Shown here one piece after another: positions 8,498 to 17,507 of a stretch of 64,000 nucleotides of DNA. The notes beneath the pieces were generated by a model. The model made no database searches. It saw nothing but the letters and a program-made list of their open reading frames with translations, and had not been told where the DNA came from. The position numbers and the translations under genes were made by a program. The first letter of the stretch is position 1. Each line of letters begins with the position of its first letter. Source of the DNA: Verrucomicrobiota bacterium (GTDB taxonomy: Bacteria > Verrucomicrobiota > Verrucomicrobiia > Limisphaerales > VHDF01); NCBI GenBank assembly GCA_016871495.1, contig VHDF01000002.1, forward strand, positions 47,055 to 111,054, in the 5' to 3' direction.

Positions 8498-8532
8498 AAA
8501 AAAACAAGAGGAGCCCGGTGTCGCCGGGCTCC
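8498..8532 (-). terminator. Rho-independent terminator after the REC-GGDEF gene
   Basis: Nine-bp stem GGAGCCCGG/CCGGGCTCC (8510-8518 and 8524-8532) with a 5-nt loop, followed on the minus strand by a U run (A run at 8498-8504). It lies 110 bp beyond the stop of the diguanylate cyclase gene and just upstream of hisA, insulating the two. Confidence 0.8.
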
Positions 8533-8642
8533 CCCTTCGGTAAGCGGGCCTGATCCTGGGACCGCTGTTTCAGACCGAACAGACGAGATTAGAGCATGGA
8601 CCTTGCCAGCATCGAATTTGCGAAACGGCAGAGTTTGGGGAG

Positions 8643-9689
8643 CTAAATGTCCTTGAAAGCGTTGGGATCCTCCGCCCGTTGAGAAATGACCACACGATTG
8701 CGTCCGTTCCGTTTGGCTTGATAGAGCGCCTCATCAGCATCGCGGATAAGGTCGCTGGCCTCGGTGCAGTCCGCCGGGATGCAGGAGGAGGCTCCGACGC
8801 TGATGGTGACGTGGTCGCTGAAGGGGGATTTCAGGTGATCGAGCTTGAGCTGATCGATTGCGGCTCTCATGCGTTCCGCAATGGTCGCGACACCCGAGGC
8901 ACCGGCGTCGGGCAGGATGACGGCGAACTCTTCGCCCCCGAAGCGAGCGACGAGGTCCGAGGCTCGAAAGATCGAACGATTGAGCTCGGAGGCGATGCGC
9001 CGAAGGCATTCATCTCCGGCGGTATGTCCGTAGTGGTCGTTGAACATCTTGAACGCGTCGATGTCGATGAGCGCCAATCCCAGGGGGGGTCCGGCGCGGG
9101 AGGCTCGTCTCCACTCGGCGGTGTAGCGTTCCTCGAACGCGCGGCGGTTGGCGATACCGGTCAGCGCGTCGATGCTGGAGAGCCGCTGCAGAGCCGCGTT
9201 GGCATCCTTGAGCTCGCGTTGGGATTGATGCAACGCTCGAAGCGTCGCGAAATTGGAGGCATGGAGCCGAATGCGGGCTGTGAGTTCGATGGCATCGGGC
9301 AGTTTGACGAGGTAATCGCTGGCCCCTCTCAGGAAAGCGTCGCGCTTGATCGCCGAATCCTCTTTCGACGAAAGCACAATAATGGGGATCTCCCTCGTTT
9401 CGGCATGCGAATGATATTCGCGAACCAGGGTCATTCCGTCCAAGTCAGGCATCACCAAGTCCTGGAGAATGACGGAAGGCTTGAACTGTTTGGCTTCCTC
9501 GATGGCCTGTCGGGGATCGAGGCAGTAGTGGAGCTGGATGTCTTTCTCCTGGGAGAGCATCCTTTGGATGACCTCGACCACCATGCGCTGGTCATCGACG
9601 AGCAGGACCCGTGTTGCTCGCGCTATTTCCGGAACGGGTTCAGCGTTTGTTTCCGGCGGAGGGGAAGAGGGCAAAGGGCCTGCGGGCAT
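8643..9689 (-). CDS. Response regulator with diguanylate cyclase output (REC-GGDEF)
   Basis: A 348-residue protein. An N-terminal Ala/Pro-rich stretch leads into a receiver domain (about 25-150) with VDDQ, phospho-acceptor Asp in LQDLVMPD, and LSSK. A helical linker follows, then a GGDEF domain (about 180-335) with the active-site signature GGEEF. The inhibitory I-site RASD lies five residues before it, so product inhibition by c-di-GMP is expected. It should make c-di-GMP when phosphorylated. It is divergent from a chemoreceptor gene; no cognate kinase is adjacent except the broken hybrid kinase 3 kb away. PleD/WspR-like architecture. Confidence 0.92.
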   Translation of the reverse strand: MPAGPLPSSPPPETNAEPVPEIARATRVLLVDDQRMVVEVIQRMLSQEKDIQLHYCLDPRQAIEEAKQFKPSVILQDLVMPDLDGMTLVREYHSHAETREIPIIVLSSKEDSAIKRDAFLRGASDYLVKLPDAIELTARIRLHASNFATLRALHQSQRELKDANAALQRLSSIDALTGIANRRAFEERYTAEWRRASRAGPPLGLALIDIDAFKMFNDHYGHTAGDECLRRIASELNRSIFRASDLVARFGGEEFAVILPDAGASGVATIAERMRAAIDQLKLDHLKSPFSDHVTISVGASSCIPADCTEASDLIRDADEALYQAKRNGRNRVVISQRAEDPNAFKDI

Positions 9690-9803
9690 GCCCTTTCATC
9701 GGCAGGGCCAGGAAGGACTTGAGAAAGTTCACAAGGGCGTGATTCCCGGTTCAAACCGTTCGTTATTCCCGCGTCGCATCGCCCGCCGGGAAAGGTTAAG
9801 CCG

Positions 9804-9862
9804 GGCGGTAGAACCGCCGATAGCAGGATCAAGGCTTTGATTGAGGATCGGGTTTGCGATCC
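9804..9862 (+). other. Two small hairpins in the leader of the chemoreceptor gene
   Basis: Between the divergent cyclase and receptor genes there are GGCGGT-AGA-ACCGCC (9804-9818) and GGATCG-GGTTTG-CGATCC (9845-9862), about 65 bp before the receptor ATG. They may structure the mRNA leader. I looked for the GCAAACC / GACGCAAAGCC core of c-di-GMP-I riboswitches and did not find it. Confidence 0.3.
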
Positions 9863-9925
9863 CAGGCCCTGACGAGCGGCACGAGTCGGGGCGGCTGGGA
9901 AAGCGAGACCGATGGCTCGACTCCT

Positions 9926-11101
9926 ATGAACCATCCAAGTTTTAGCAAGCGCCTGATGGTGTTTCAGGCTGGATCCTGTCTGGCGAGTGCTCTTGTTGGC
10001 GCTTGGGCTGGCTCCCCCGAGCAGCGGGGCGAGTGGTCTTGGTGGTTGTCCATCTTTTCGACCCTCGCGGGTTTGTCGGTCCTGGGAGGGTGGCTGCTGT
10101 GGCGGGGTTTTGAGCAGGAATTAGCCTCGATGGAGCGTTCCCTCCGCAAAGTCGTTTCCGGGGAGTTTGGCGTGCGGGGTCCCCGGAGGGGCTGGAGGGA
10201 GTTGATGAGGTTGCGCTCCGCCCTGGACTCTTTGTTTGGCAACGTGGAGGTTTTGGCCGAGCGAGCCCGAAGTTCTGGGGCGCATTTGAAGCGCATGCTG
10301 GATGCCTTGGGCTCCGCGTCGCGACAGCAGGAATCCGCTTCCGGTGAGTTGCTGGCCGCGACGCAACGCATCGGGTCCAGCGCCCGACAAATCAGCGAAA
10401 CGGCGGATGGTTTGATCCGCACCGTGGCCGACGTGGACAAGTTGGCGAACTTGGCCGCCGAGTCCGCCGACCGCGGCAAGTCGGGGGTGCAGCGCATGGA
10501 GCAAAGCATTCATCAGATTGCCGGGGCTTCCTCGTCGATCGCCTCGAAGCTTGCGGTTTTGAACGAGCGCGCGGCGAACATCAGCTCGGTGGTCACGACC
10601 ATCAACAAGGTGGCGGATCAGACCAACTTGCTTTCCTTCAACGCGGCCATCGAAGCGGAAAAGGCCGGCGAGTTCGGCCTGGGCTTTGCGGTGGTGGCGA
10701 CCGAAATCCGCCGGCTCGCCGATCAGACCGCGATCGCGACGCGCGACATCGAGAAGATGATTCGCGAGATCCAGACCGCCGTGTCGGCGGGGGTCATGGG
10801 CATGGACAAATTCGGCGAGGAGGTGCGGCGGGGAGTGGAGGAGATCAGCCAGGTGAATCTGCAACTCACGCAAATCATTCATCAGGTGAAGGGATTGGTG
10901 CCCCGGTTCTCCGAAGTGACGGGAGGCGTGCAGGCGCAAATGTCGGGGGCGCATGAGATCAGCGAAACGCTCATCCTTTTCAACACTCACGCGCGGCAAA
11001 CCAGCCGCGCCATGGAGCACGCGGGTGACGCGGTTCAGCTCTTGAGCCGGGCCGCCTCAGATCTAAAAACCGGGGTTGAGCGGTTCCGTCCGGCCGCTTG
11101 A
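9926..11101 (+). CDS. Methyl-accepting chemotaxis protein (intact)
   Basis: A 391-residue receptor. Two N-terminal membrane helices (about 10-30 and 45-65) have only a very short loop between them, so there is practically no extracellular sensor domain. A HAMP-like segment follows, then a cytoplasmic signalling domain whose hairpin tip is [18 protein letters not shown], preceded and followed by long coiled coils. It should signal to CheA/CheW, but no che gene is in the window. ATG 9926 opens directly into the first helix; a longer in-frame start at 9854 is less likely. A paralogue, broken, follows after 18 bp. Confidence 0.9.
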   Translation: MNHPSFSKRLMVFQAGSCLASALVGAWAGSPEQRGEWSWWLSIFSTLAGLSVLGGWLLWRGFEQELASMERSLRKVVSGEFGVRGPRRGWRELMRLRSALDSLFGNVEVLAERARSSGAHLKRMLDALGSASRQQESASGELLAATQRIGSSARQISETADGLIRTVADVDKLANLAAESADRGKSGVQRMEQSIHQIAGASSSIASKLAVLNERAANISSVVTTINKVADQTNLLSFNAAIEAEKAGEFGLGFAVVATEIRRLADQTAIATRDIEKMIREIQTAVSAGVMGMDKFGEEVRRGVEEISQVNLQLTQIIHQVKGLVPRFSEVTGGVQAQMSGAHEISETLILFNTHARQTSRAMEHAGDAVQLLSRAASDLKTGVERFRPAA

Positions 11102-11119
11102 ACCGTACAGTTTGCGAGC

Positions 11120-12414
11120 ATGAAACGATTGAACATCACTCTCCGGATTTACCTCGGATTCCTCCTTTTCATCGTGCTGATCGCGGCAGCCGGCTGGATG
11201 GGGACCCATTTCCTGGATCGTATTGTCCACGAGGCACGCCGTTTCTCTGAAGCGCAAGCCCCGCTCAACGAGTTGTTTGCCGAAATGGATCGCATCGGAG
11301 GCGAGCTCGATGCGCGGTCCGCAGCCGCCTCCGACAGGGCGCCCTCGACTCAGGCGTGGCGGGTTCGCCTCGCTCAAGCCCGGGCGGTCGCCGTCACGCG
11401 GGAAGCCGAGATTTCCCGAGCGATCGCCGATTCGACCTCCAACCTGAGAGCGGTGCTCCGCGCGGCTTTTGTGGCGGGGGTGGTGATTTCCGTCCTTGCG
11501 GCTGGAATGATTTCCCGTTCGATCCGGCTCCCCCTGAGACAACTGGTGGACGGCATGGAACGTCTTCGTCAGGGCGACTTTACTCAGCGGCTCAAATTGG
11601 CGGCCGAAGGGGAATTTGAAGAGGTGGGGGAAGGAGTGAATGAGACCGTGGTTGAACTGTCCAGGTTGGTCGGCGCCGTGCAGGTGTCCGGCGGGCAGGT
11701 GGCAAACTCCTCGAACGAGATTGCCTCGGCCTCCCGGCAGCAGCAGACGACCGCGAGCCAGATCGCGAGGACTACCATGGAGATCGGGGCGACTTCGAAC
11801 GAAATCACCGCCACGGCCTAGGAACTCGTGATGACGATTCGGAGTTTGAGCGACGTCGCGGTCCAAACCGCGGAGTTGGCCAATTCCGGGCAAGCCGGAT
11901 TGATGAGGATGCAAAGCACCATTCAGCAACTCATGGAGTCGTCCTGGGGGATCGCCTCAAAGTTGCGGGTCCTCAATGAAAAAGCGGCCAACATCAATTC
12001 GGTCGTCACCACGATTGGCAAGGTGGCGGACCAGACCAATTTACTTTCGTTGAACGCGGCCATCGAAGCCGAGAAGGCGGGTGAAGCCGGACTCGGCTTT
12101 GCGGTGGTGGCGGGTGAGATTCGGCGTCTGGCCGACCAGACCGCGGTGGCGACTCAGGACATCGAGGAAATGGTCAAGGAGATCCAGGCTGCCGTGAACA
12201 ACGGAGTGGAGGGCATGGAAAAATTCGGCGAATCGGTCAGGCAGGGCGTGAGCGACGTGAGCCAGGTGGGCGCGCAACTTGGTCAGATCATTGACCAAGT
12301 GCAGGCCCTTTCACCGCGGTTTGACGCCGTCAATCAGGGAGTCGAAGCCCAGGCCACCGGGGCGTAGCAAATCAGCGAGGCGCTGGCGCAGTTGAGTTCC
12401 TCGGCCCGCGCTCC
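11120..12414 (+). pseudogene. Methyl-accepting chemotaxis protein interrupted by two in-frame TAG codons
   Basis: One reading frame encodes a full chemoreceptor body but with TAG at 11819-11821 and again at 12365-12367. Before the first stop: a membrane helix, a ~70-residue periplasmic part, a second helix and HAMP (IRLPLRQLVDGMERLRQGDF). After it the same frame continues with the signalling tip [19 protein letters not shown] and long matches to the intact neighbour. Both stops fall where Gln or Lys is expected (before ELV; before QISEAL), so CAG or AAG to TAG changes are likely. After about 12410 receptor similarity ends and another gene's tail begins one frame over. A truncated 233-residue protein could still be made. 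Confidence 0.8.
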
Positions 12415-12416
12415 CG

Positions 12417-12998
12417 GTGTTGGTCTTGAGCGCCGGATCCAACGGGTCCTGGTTGCCAGTCCTCTCTGCTTTGAGGGCTTGCGCCAGACTCTCCAAGCCC
12501 GTCCGCCGGGTGCAGTGCCTGGCCGCCTTGGCGAAATGGCTGCAAGGAGGTGACCGCAGCACCACCGCGCCCGAGCGCCGATCCGTCGTGGATCCAGGCA
12601 TGGCGGGCCGATTGCCGCTGAGGATCTTGATCGCGGACGACAACCCGGTGAATCAAAAGGTGGGCCGTTCGATGCTGAACCGCATGGGATACGCCCCGGA
12701 TCTCGCCGATCATGGGGGTGCCGTCTTGGATCTGCTGAAGACGCGGGTTTACGATTTGATCTTGCTCGATGTCCAGATGCCAGTCCTGGACGGCTATGAA
12801 GTCTGCCGACACATTCGCCAGAGTGCGGGGGAGGGAGTCAAGCCGGTCCTCATCGCGCTCACCGGCAATGCGATGGTGGGGGATCGCGAAAAGTGCCTGG
12901 CTGCGGGCATGGACGACTATTTGAGCAAACCCGTTCGGATCGAGGCTTTGGCCGGACTGCTGGAGAAATGGGGGTCTCAACGAAATCTGGCGCGTTGA
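12417..12998 (+). pseudogene. C-terminal remnant of a hybrid histidine kinase: end of REC1 plus complete REC2
   Basis: The frame begins without a natural start inside the last third of a receiver-like domain (LVLSAGSNGS ... ARLSKPVRRVQCLAALAKWL, the usual 'LSKPVR...L' end). After a linker comes a complete receiver domain: LRILIADDNPVNQK, phospho-acceptor in LLDVQMPVLDGYEV, and YLSKPV. This tandem is the standard C-terminus of hybrid sensor kinases; sensor, HisKA and HATPase domains are missing. The end of the broken chemoreceptor abuts it, one frame over. ATG 12600 could start a free-standing 132-residue receiver with all key residues, so residual function is possible. Confidence 0.75.
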
Positions 12999-13074
12999 AA
13001 CGCTGCGAAAATCGCGTTGATGCCCTGGCTTTTCGCGACTACGTTGCGGAGCTGTGCTTGATGATCGATCCTAT

Positions 13075-13962
13075 ATGAGGGACCCCATGGCGGGCTCGGG
13101 CCGCTGGCGTTCGGGCACCATGATCGTCATTCTCGCCAATGTGGCGGTGTTTTTTCTCTTGGAAATTCACCGCGTGGCAGCCACGCGCTTGACGATCGAA
13201 GGCTATCTGCAAGGGCATTTTCTGGCCCTCAGCTGGTCGAGCCTGATGCAAGGGCAGATCTGGCAGTTGGCCACGTTTCAGTTCTTGCACGGCGGCATCA
13301 TCCACCTGCTCTTCAATGGCTTGACGATCTATTTTTTTGGCAAGCCCCTGGAGGAATCTCTCGGACGCAGGGGCTTCTACAAACTTTACTTCTTGTCCGG
13401 AACGGCCGGGGGAGTACTGCAGGTCATCCTGGCCGCCTTGTTCCCTCACTGGGTTCCGGACGCGTCGGTCGTGGGCGCTTCCGCCGGTGCGTTCGGGCTC
13501 GTGGCCGCGTTTGCCATGATGAATCCGGAGCGGGTCCTGACCTTTCTCCTTTTTTTGTGCATCCCGGTCAGCATGAAGGCTTGGGTGCTGCTCTTGATCA
13601 GCGGCGCCTTGGCGCTCTACGGATTGCTTTTCTCGAAGGACAACATCGCTCACGCCGCGCATTTGGGCGGCATGCTTTGCGGCATGGGGTTCGTTTTTGC
13701 GATGGCCAAGGGCTGGTCTCTTTCAAGCTGGCTGCCCAAGCCTGCTCCCTCCTCGCGTCCGCGCGAGTTGGTGACCGCTTCCACCGCGAGAAAAAAGGCT
13801 TGGAGCAAAGCCGGGCCGGAACCCGAGGCCACCCCCGAGGAGTTTATCAGCCGGGAAGTGGACCCGATCTTGGACAAGATCTCCGCGCACGGGATCCACA
13901 GCCTGACCGAGCGCGAACGTCGCATTCTCGAAGCGGCCCGGCATCGCATGACCAAGCGATGA
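13075..13962 (+). CDS. Rhomboid-family intramembrane serine protease
   Basis: A 295-residue membrane protease with six predicted helices. The catalytic Ser lies in GASAGAFGL, the catalytic His in HAAHLGG, and an N-terminal-half FLHGGIIHLLFN motif is conserved in rhomboids. The cytoplasmic C-terminus ends in a short conserved segment (FISREVDPILDKISAHG ... ERRILEAA) often seen after rhomboid domains. ATG 13075 is chosen; a GTG at 13054 adds seven residues. Substrates are unknown. PEP-CTERM proteins are handled by exosortases, not rhomboids, so no link is implied. Confidence 0.9.
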   Translation: MRDPMAGSGRWRSGTMIVILANVAVFFLLEIHRVAATRLTIEGYLQGHFLALSWSSLMQGQIWQLATFQFLHGGIIHLLFNGLTIYFFGKPLEESLGRRGFYKLYFLSGTAGGVLQVILAALFPHWVPDASVVGASAGAFGLVAAFAMMNPERVLTFLLFLCIPVSMKAWVLLLISGALALYGLLFSKDNIAHAAHLGGMLCGMGFVFAMAKGWSLSSWLPKPAPSSRPRELVTASTARKKAWSKAGPEPEATPEEFISREVDPILDKISAHGIHSLTERERRILEAARHRMTKR

Positions 13963-14020
13963 CCATGCTTCGCCGCCGACTCCGCTTCGCCTTCCGTCCG
14001 ACCCTGGCGCGCCTTTTCCC

Positions 14021-15337
14021 ATGATCCCACGCTATTCTCGTCCCGCCATGCGGGAGATCTGGACCGAACACCATAAACTGCAGATCTGGCTCCGCATCGA
14101 GTTGCTCGCGGCGGAAGCGCTCACGCGGGAGGGCGTGGTGCCCCGGCGTGACTATGCCATCCTTCGGCGCAAGGCGGCGTTCGACCTTGATCGCGCCAAG
14201 GAACTGGAGAAGACCCTCAATCATGACGTGATCGCCTTCACCACGAGTGTGGCTGAAAAGATCGACGATCCCGCCAGTCGCTGGCTGCATTTTGGACTGA
14301 CCAGCAGCGATGTGGTGGACACCGCCTTCGCCGTCCAATTGACACAATCCGCGGATCTCTTGCTAGCCGGGGTCGCGGAACTGTTGAGCGTGATTGCGAC
14401 CAAAGCCCGGGAGCACAAGCGGACTCCGTGCATTGGGCGCAGCCACGGGATTCACGCCGAACCCACGACGTTCGGACTCAAACTGGCGCTGATGCATGAT
14501 GAGTTCGTTCGGGCGGAGCGCCGGTTGCGCCAGGCCAGGGAGACGATTGCGGTGGGGAAACTGTCCGGAGCGGTGGGCACCAGCGCCCATCTTTCTCCTG
14601 GCGTGGAGGCGTTCGTGTGCCGCCGGCTGGGGTTGAGACCCGCGCCCATTGCCACCCAGGTCGTGCAGCGGGATCTCCACGCCGAATTCATGCAAACGCT
14701 GGCCCTGGTCGCCGCCAGCATCGAGCGCTGGGCCACCGAATTCCGGCATCTCCAGCGCACCGAGGTGCTGGAAGCCGAGGAGTTTTTTTCGAAGGGCCAG
14801 AAGGGCAGCAGTGCCATGCCCCACAAGCGAAACCCGATCACGGGCGAGCGCTTGACCGGATTGGCGCGCGTCTTGCGCGGCCACGCGGTCGCGGCGCTTG
14901 AAAATGTCGCCCTCTGGCACGAGCGCGACATCAGCCACAGCTCGGTCGAGCGCGTGATTTTTCCGGACAGTTGCACCTTGCTGGATTACATGCTCGCCAC
15001 GCTCGCCGGATTGACCGGCGGCCTGATCGTTTACCCCGAGAACATGAGGCGGAATCTCGGCTTATCGCTCGGGATGTGGAATTCGCAAACCGTTCTGCTG
15101 GCGCTCATCCGCAAGGGACTTTCCCGGGAAGAGGCCTACGAGCGAGTGCAACGCAATGCCATGGCCACCTGGGCTGCCAAGCATGCTGGACGCGAGGACG
15201 CTGATTTCCTCCAACAACTGCGAAGCGATCCCGAGGTGTCCCGCTTCTTCAAGAAGGGCGAATTGGAACAACTCTGCTCGCTCGATTTCCACCTGGCACA
15301 AGTGGACCGCCGCTTCAAGAAGCTCGGCCTGGGTTGA
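14021..15337 (+). CDS. purB: Adenylosuccinate lyase
   Basis: A 438-residue homotetrameric enzyme with two steps in purine synthesis: cleavage of SAICAR to AICAR and of adenylosuccinate to AMP. The fumarase/aspartase superfamily signature GSSAMPHKRNP is complete; HFGLTSSDVVDTA and GRSHGIHAEPTTFG (catalytic His) are also present. Length is normal for the short bacterial type. It follows the rhomboid gene by 58 bp on the same strand and may be cotranscribed. An ATG at 14048 is an alternative start. Confidence 0.95.
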   Translation: MIPRYSRPAMREIWTEHHKLQIWLRIELLAAEALTREGVVPRRDYAILRRKAAFDLDRAKELEKTLNHDVIAFTTSVAEKIDDPASRWLHFGLTSSDVVDTAFAVQLTQSADLLLAGVAELLSVIATKAREHKRTPCIGRSHGIHAEPTTFGLKLALMHDEFVRAERRLRQARETIAVGKLSGAVGTSAHLSPGVEAFVCRRLGLRPAPIATQVVQRDLHAEFMQTLALVAASIERWATEFRHLQRTEVLEAEEFFSKGQKGSSAMPHKRNPITGERLTGLARVLRGHAVAALENVALWHERDISHSSVERVIFPDSCTLLDYMLATLAGLTGGLIVYPENMRRNLGLSLGMWNSQTVLLALIRKGLSREEAYERVQRNAMATWAAKHAGREDADFLQQLRSDPEVSRFFKKGELEQLCSLDFHLAQVDRRFKKLGLG

Positions 15338-15405
15338 GGCCTCTCCGCAGGGGCGGCACCGGCCGCGCCGGGTCGGTCTCCGTGATTCCGCGAGAGCCGC
15401 GGCGT

Positions 15406-15819
15406 TTATTTGCCTTCGTTCTTGGTCAGAGCGCTGACGTTCTTGATGCGCGCCGATTTCGCCGCGTCCATGACTTTGACAATGACACCGAACGGAGCGT
15501 CATGGTCGGCTCGAATCGCCAGTTGCACCTCGGGATTGCCGGCCGAAGCGGCCTTCAGTTCCCCCGCGAGCCTTTCATAGGTCACGGGACGCTCCCCCAC
15601 ATAGAGATGCGGCTCCCGGGGGGCGATCGTGACCACGAGCGAGGCTTCGGATCCGCCCGCTTTGCCTTGCTTGGATTCCGGCAAGGCAAGCTTCAAAGCC
15701 GGCTGTTGCTTGAAGGTCGTGGTGGCCATCAGGAAAATGAGCAACACCATCAGGATGTCAATGAGCGACACGATAATGATGGCCGGTGTTTGCCGCCGTT
15801 TGCGCGTGATGAACCTCAT
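15406..15819 (-). CDS. exbD: ExbD/TolR-family biopolymer transport protein
   Basis: A 137-residue protein with a short cytoplasmic N-terminus, one membrane helix (IIIVSLIDILMVLLIFLMA, with the conserved Asp that carries protons) and a periplasmic domain. It works with ExbB to energise outer-membrane TonB transport or Tol functions. Its ATG overlaps the exbB stop by 4 bp (ATGA), so the subunits are coupled. No TonB or Tol protein is in the window, so ExbD versus TolR cannot be settled. Confidence 0.87.
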   Translation of the reverse strand: MRFITRKRRQTPAIIIVSLIDILMVLLIFLMATTTFKQQPALKLALPESKQGKAGGSEASLVVTIAPREPHLYVGERPVTYERLAGELKAASAGNPEVQLAIRADHDAPFGVIVKVMDAAKSARIKNVSALTKNEGK

Positions 15820-16460
15820 GGCGTTCTCGACTCCTTCGATCCGGCATCCCGCGCCGTCCGATACACCCGGCGCAAGAACTCGTCACACACCAACTCCATT
15901 TCCACGGCGAGGTTTTCCACTTTCTTGCTGAGGGAACTCCAGGCGATCAGGGCGGGGATGGCCGTCAGAAGACCTCCCAACGCGGTGTTCAGGGCGATGG
16001 CGACGCCGCGGGCCATTTCGGTGTTGTTGCCGAGTCCTGCCTTGCCCATGTCGCCGAAGAGGGTGATCAGGCCGTGAATGGTGCCCACGAGCCCGAGCAA
16101 AGGCGCGATGCCGACCACGATTTCGAGGACCACCAGGCCCCGTTCCATCCGCACGACCTCATGCCGGGCCTGCGTTTGCAAGGAATCCGCGTTTTCATCG
16201 CGTGGCCAGTCACGGTGTTCCGAGGCCAGAAGCAAGAGCCGGCTCAAAGGCGAGGGTTGCTGGCGGCAGACGCGCTCGACCAGCTCAATGTCCTGCAACG
16301 TCCGGCATTGTTCCACCGCCGCTTGCACCGCCGGTGGAAGGATGACGAGCCGGCGCAGCGTCCAGGCGCGCTCCACGATTAATCCGACCGCCACCACCGA
16401 GGCGATCACGAGCAGGACCATGACCGGACCGCCCGAACGCAGGAATTCAAGAATACTCAT
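15816..16460 (-). CDS. exbB: MotA/TolQ/ExbB proton channel protein
   Basis: A 214-residue inner-membrane protein with three helices: one near the N-terminus, then two in the conserved MotA/ExbB block (LLGLVGTIHGLITLFGDMG and ALGGLLTAIPALIAWSSL). A cytoplasmic loop of about 90 residues lies between helices 1 and 2. It forms the proton channel with the downstream exbD product. It lies 102 bp after hisH on the same strand. Confidence 0.9.
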   Translation of the reverse strand: MSILEFLRSGGPVMVLLVIASVVAVGLIVERAWTLRRLVILPPAVQAAVEQCRTLQDIELVERVCRQQPSPLSRLLLLASEHRDWPRDENADSLQTQARHEVVRMERGLVVLEIVVGIAPLLGLVGTIHGLITLFGDMGKAGLGNNTEMARGVAIALNTALGGLLTAIPALIAWSSLSKKVENLAVEMELVCDEFLRRVYRTARDAGSKESRTP

Positions 16461-16562
16461 GATAGGAAAGTCTGCTTGCTCTTATCCAGATCCTCTCGCT
16501 CCGGCAACCGCCAAAACGGATGATCGCGGTTCGGGCCGAATCCGTTCGAAGGTGAACAGGGC

Positions 16563-17186
16563 TCAAGCACTTTGGCAGAAGTCGAGAAAGTTTTTCAGCA
16601 CTCTCAGCCCCATCGACTGGCTTTTTTCGGGATGAAATTGTGTGGCAAAGACGTGGCCGCTCCAAACGGATGACGCGAAGAAAACCCCGTGGTCGGTGCG
16701 GCTCGCCACAATCGACGCCTCCTCAGGTTCAGGAAAATAACTGTGGACGAAGTAGAAATAGGCGTGGTCAGGAATGCCCAAAAACAAGGGGTTGTTCGGG
16801 AGGGATAGATGCACTTGATTCCATCCGATTTGGGGAATCTTGAGGCCGGGGGTCGCGGGGAAACGCCGGACCCGCCCCTTGAAGATACCGAGTCCCGCGG
16901 CGCAGGAATGGAATTCTTCGCTGCGTTCGAACAACGCCTGGTAGCCGACACAGATGCCCAAAAAAGGCCGGCCAGCCATGATGGAATCTTTCACACCCGC
17001 AAGCAAATCCTGGCGCTGCAAGGCCGACAGGCAGTCATCGAAAGCACCCACTCCCGGGAGCACCACACCTCGGGACTCGCGAATCCGGTCCGGATGCTGC
17101 AAGACTTCAACGTCCGCCCCCGCAGCCGCCAGCGCCTTGTGCACGCTTTTCAGATTCCCCGCCCCATAGTCCAATAACGCGATCAC
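16563..17186 (-). CDS. hisH: Imidazole glycerol phosphate synthase glutaminase subunit
   Basis: A 207-residue class I glutamine amidotransferase that supplies ammonia to HisF for ring closure in histidine synthesis. It opens IALLDYGAGNLKSV, has the oxyanion strand PGVGAFDD, the nucleophile Cys in LGICVGYQ, and the His-Glu pair in HPEKSQ; all catalytic residues are present. hisF is not adjacent, unlike many operons, and hisA is 8 kb away in a different family form. exbB/exbD follow on the same strand. Confidence 0.95.
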   Translation of the reverse strand: MIALLDYGAGNLKSVHKALAAAGADVEVLQHPDRIRESRGVVLPGVGAFDDCLSALQRQDLLAGVKDSIMAGRPFLGICVGYQALFERSEEFHSCAAGLGIFKGRVRRFPATPGLKIPQIGWNQVHLSLPNNPLFLGIPDHAYFYFVHSYFPEPEEASIVASRTDHGVFFASSVWSGHVFATQFHPEKSQSMGLRVLKNFLDFCQSA

Positions 17187-17374
17187 GCGTTCAAACTACC
17201 GGATCCCCGCCGCGCAATGCCAGTCCCTCCTCGCGGAGCCACCCGTCCTGGCAGCACCCTTGCCCGTTGAAGCGGCCCTGCCCCTTTGAAGACACGCGCT
17301 GAAGCGGCGTGAAAGCCGCGTCCCGGCGCCGTCGCGCGCATCACCGAAAACCTTTGGATCCACTGTTTCTTGGG
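17187..17374. repeat. Intergenic repeat family B, copy 1 (core 17261-17365)
   Basis: Non-coding stretch upstream of hisH. A 105-bp core (17261-17365) matches 22315-22419 in the same orientation, with shared blocks TGCCCGTTGA, GCCCCTTTGAAGACACG, CTGAAGCGGCGTGAA and GCGCGCATCACC. It contains an inner GCGGCGTGAAAGCCGC-type stem. The 133-bp palindromic element inserted nearby is a different family. No ORF. Confidence 0.8.
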
Positions 17375-17507
17375 CGGTGCATCCCGATGTTGCCGGTGAT
17401 GCAGGTAGGGCGCGTCCGTCCCGGCGCGCCGCCGGAGCATGATGTTTTGCATCCCGTGGGCGGCGGGCTGGGACAGGCCCGCCCTACCAACAACATCGGG
17501 ATACACG
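17375..17507. mobile_element. 133-bp MITE-like palindromic element, copy 1
   Basis: Base-for-base identical to 40119-40251. Its ends are imperfect inverted repeats containing ATCCCGATGTTG and GGTAGGGCG on one side, and their complements (CGCCCTACC, CAACATCGGGAT) on the other, so the whole unit can fold into a long hairpin. It is flanked by an exact 10-bp direct repeat GTTTCTTGGG (17365-17374 and 17508-17517), as expected for a target duplication. It encodes no protein. It lies between hisH and prs. Confidence 0.85.

Noticed and set aside
9780..9925. c-di-GMP riboswitch upstream of the chemoreceptor
   Set aside because: Suggestive context beside a cyclase, and two hairpins, but the conserved GCAAACC and GACGCAAAGCC core segments are absent.
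11120..12367. Genome-wide recoding of TAG
   Set aside because: Several intact genes in the window (prs, rplY and DUF1501 pair 1) end in TAG at the proper family end, so TAG acts as stop here.
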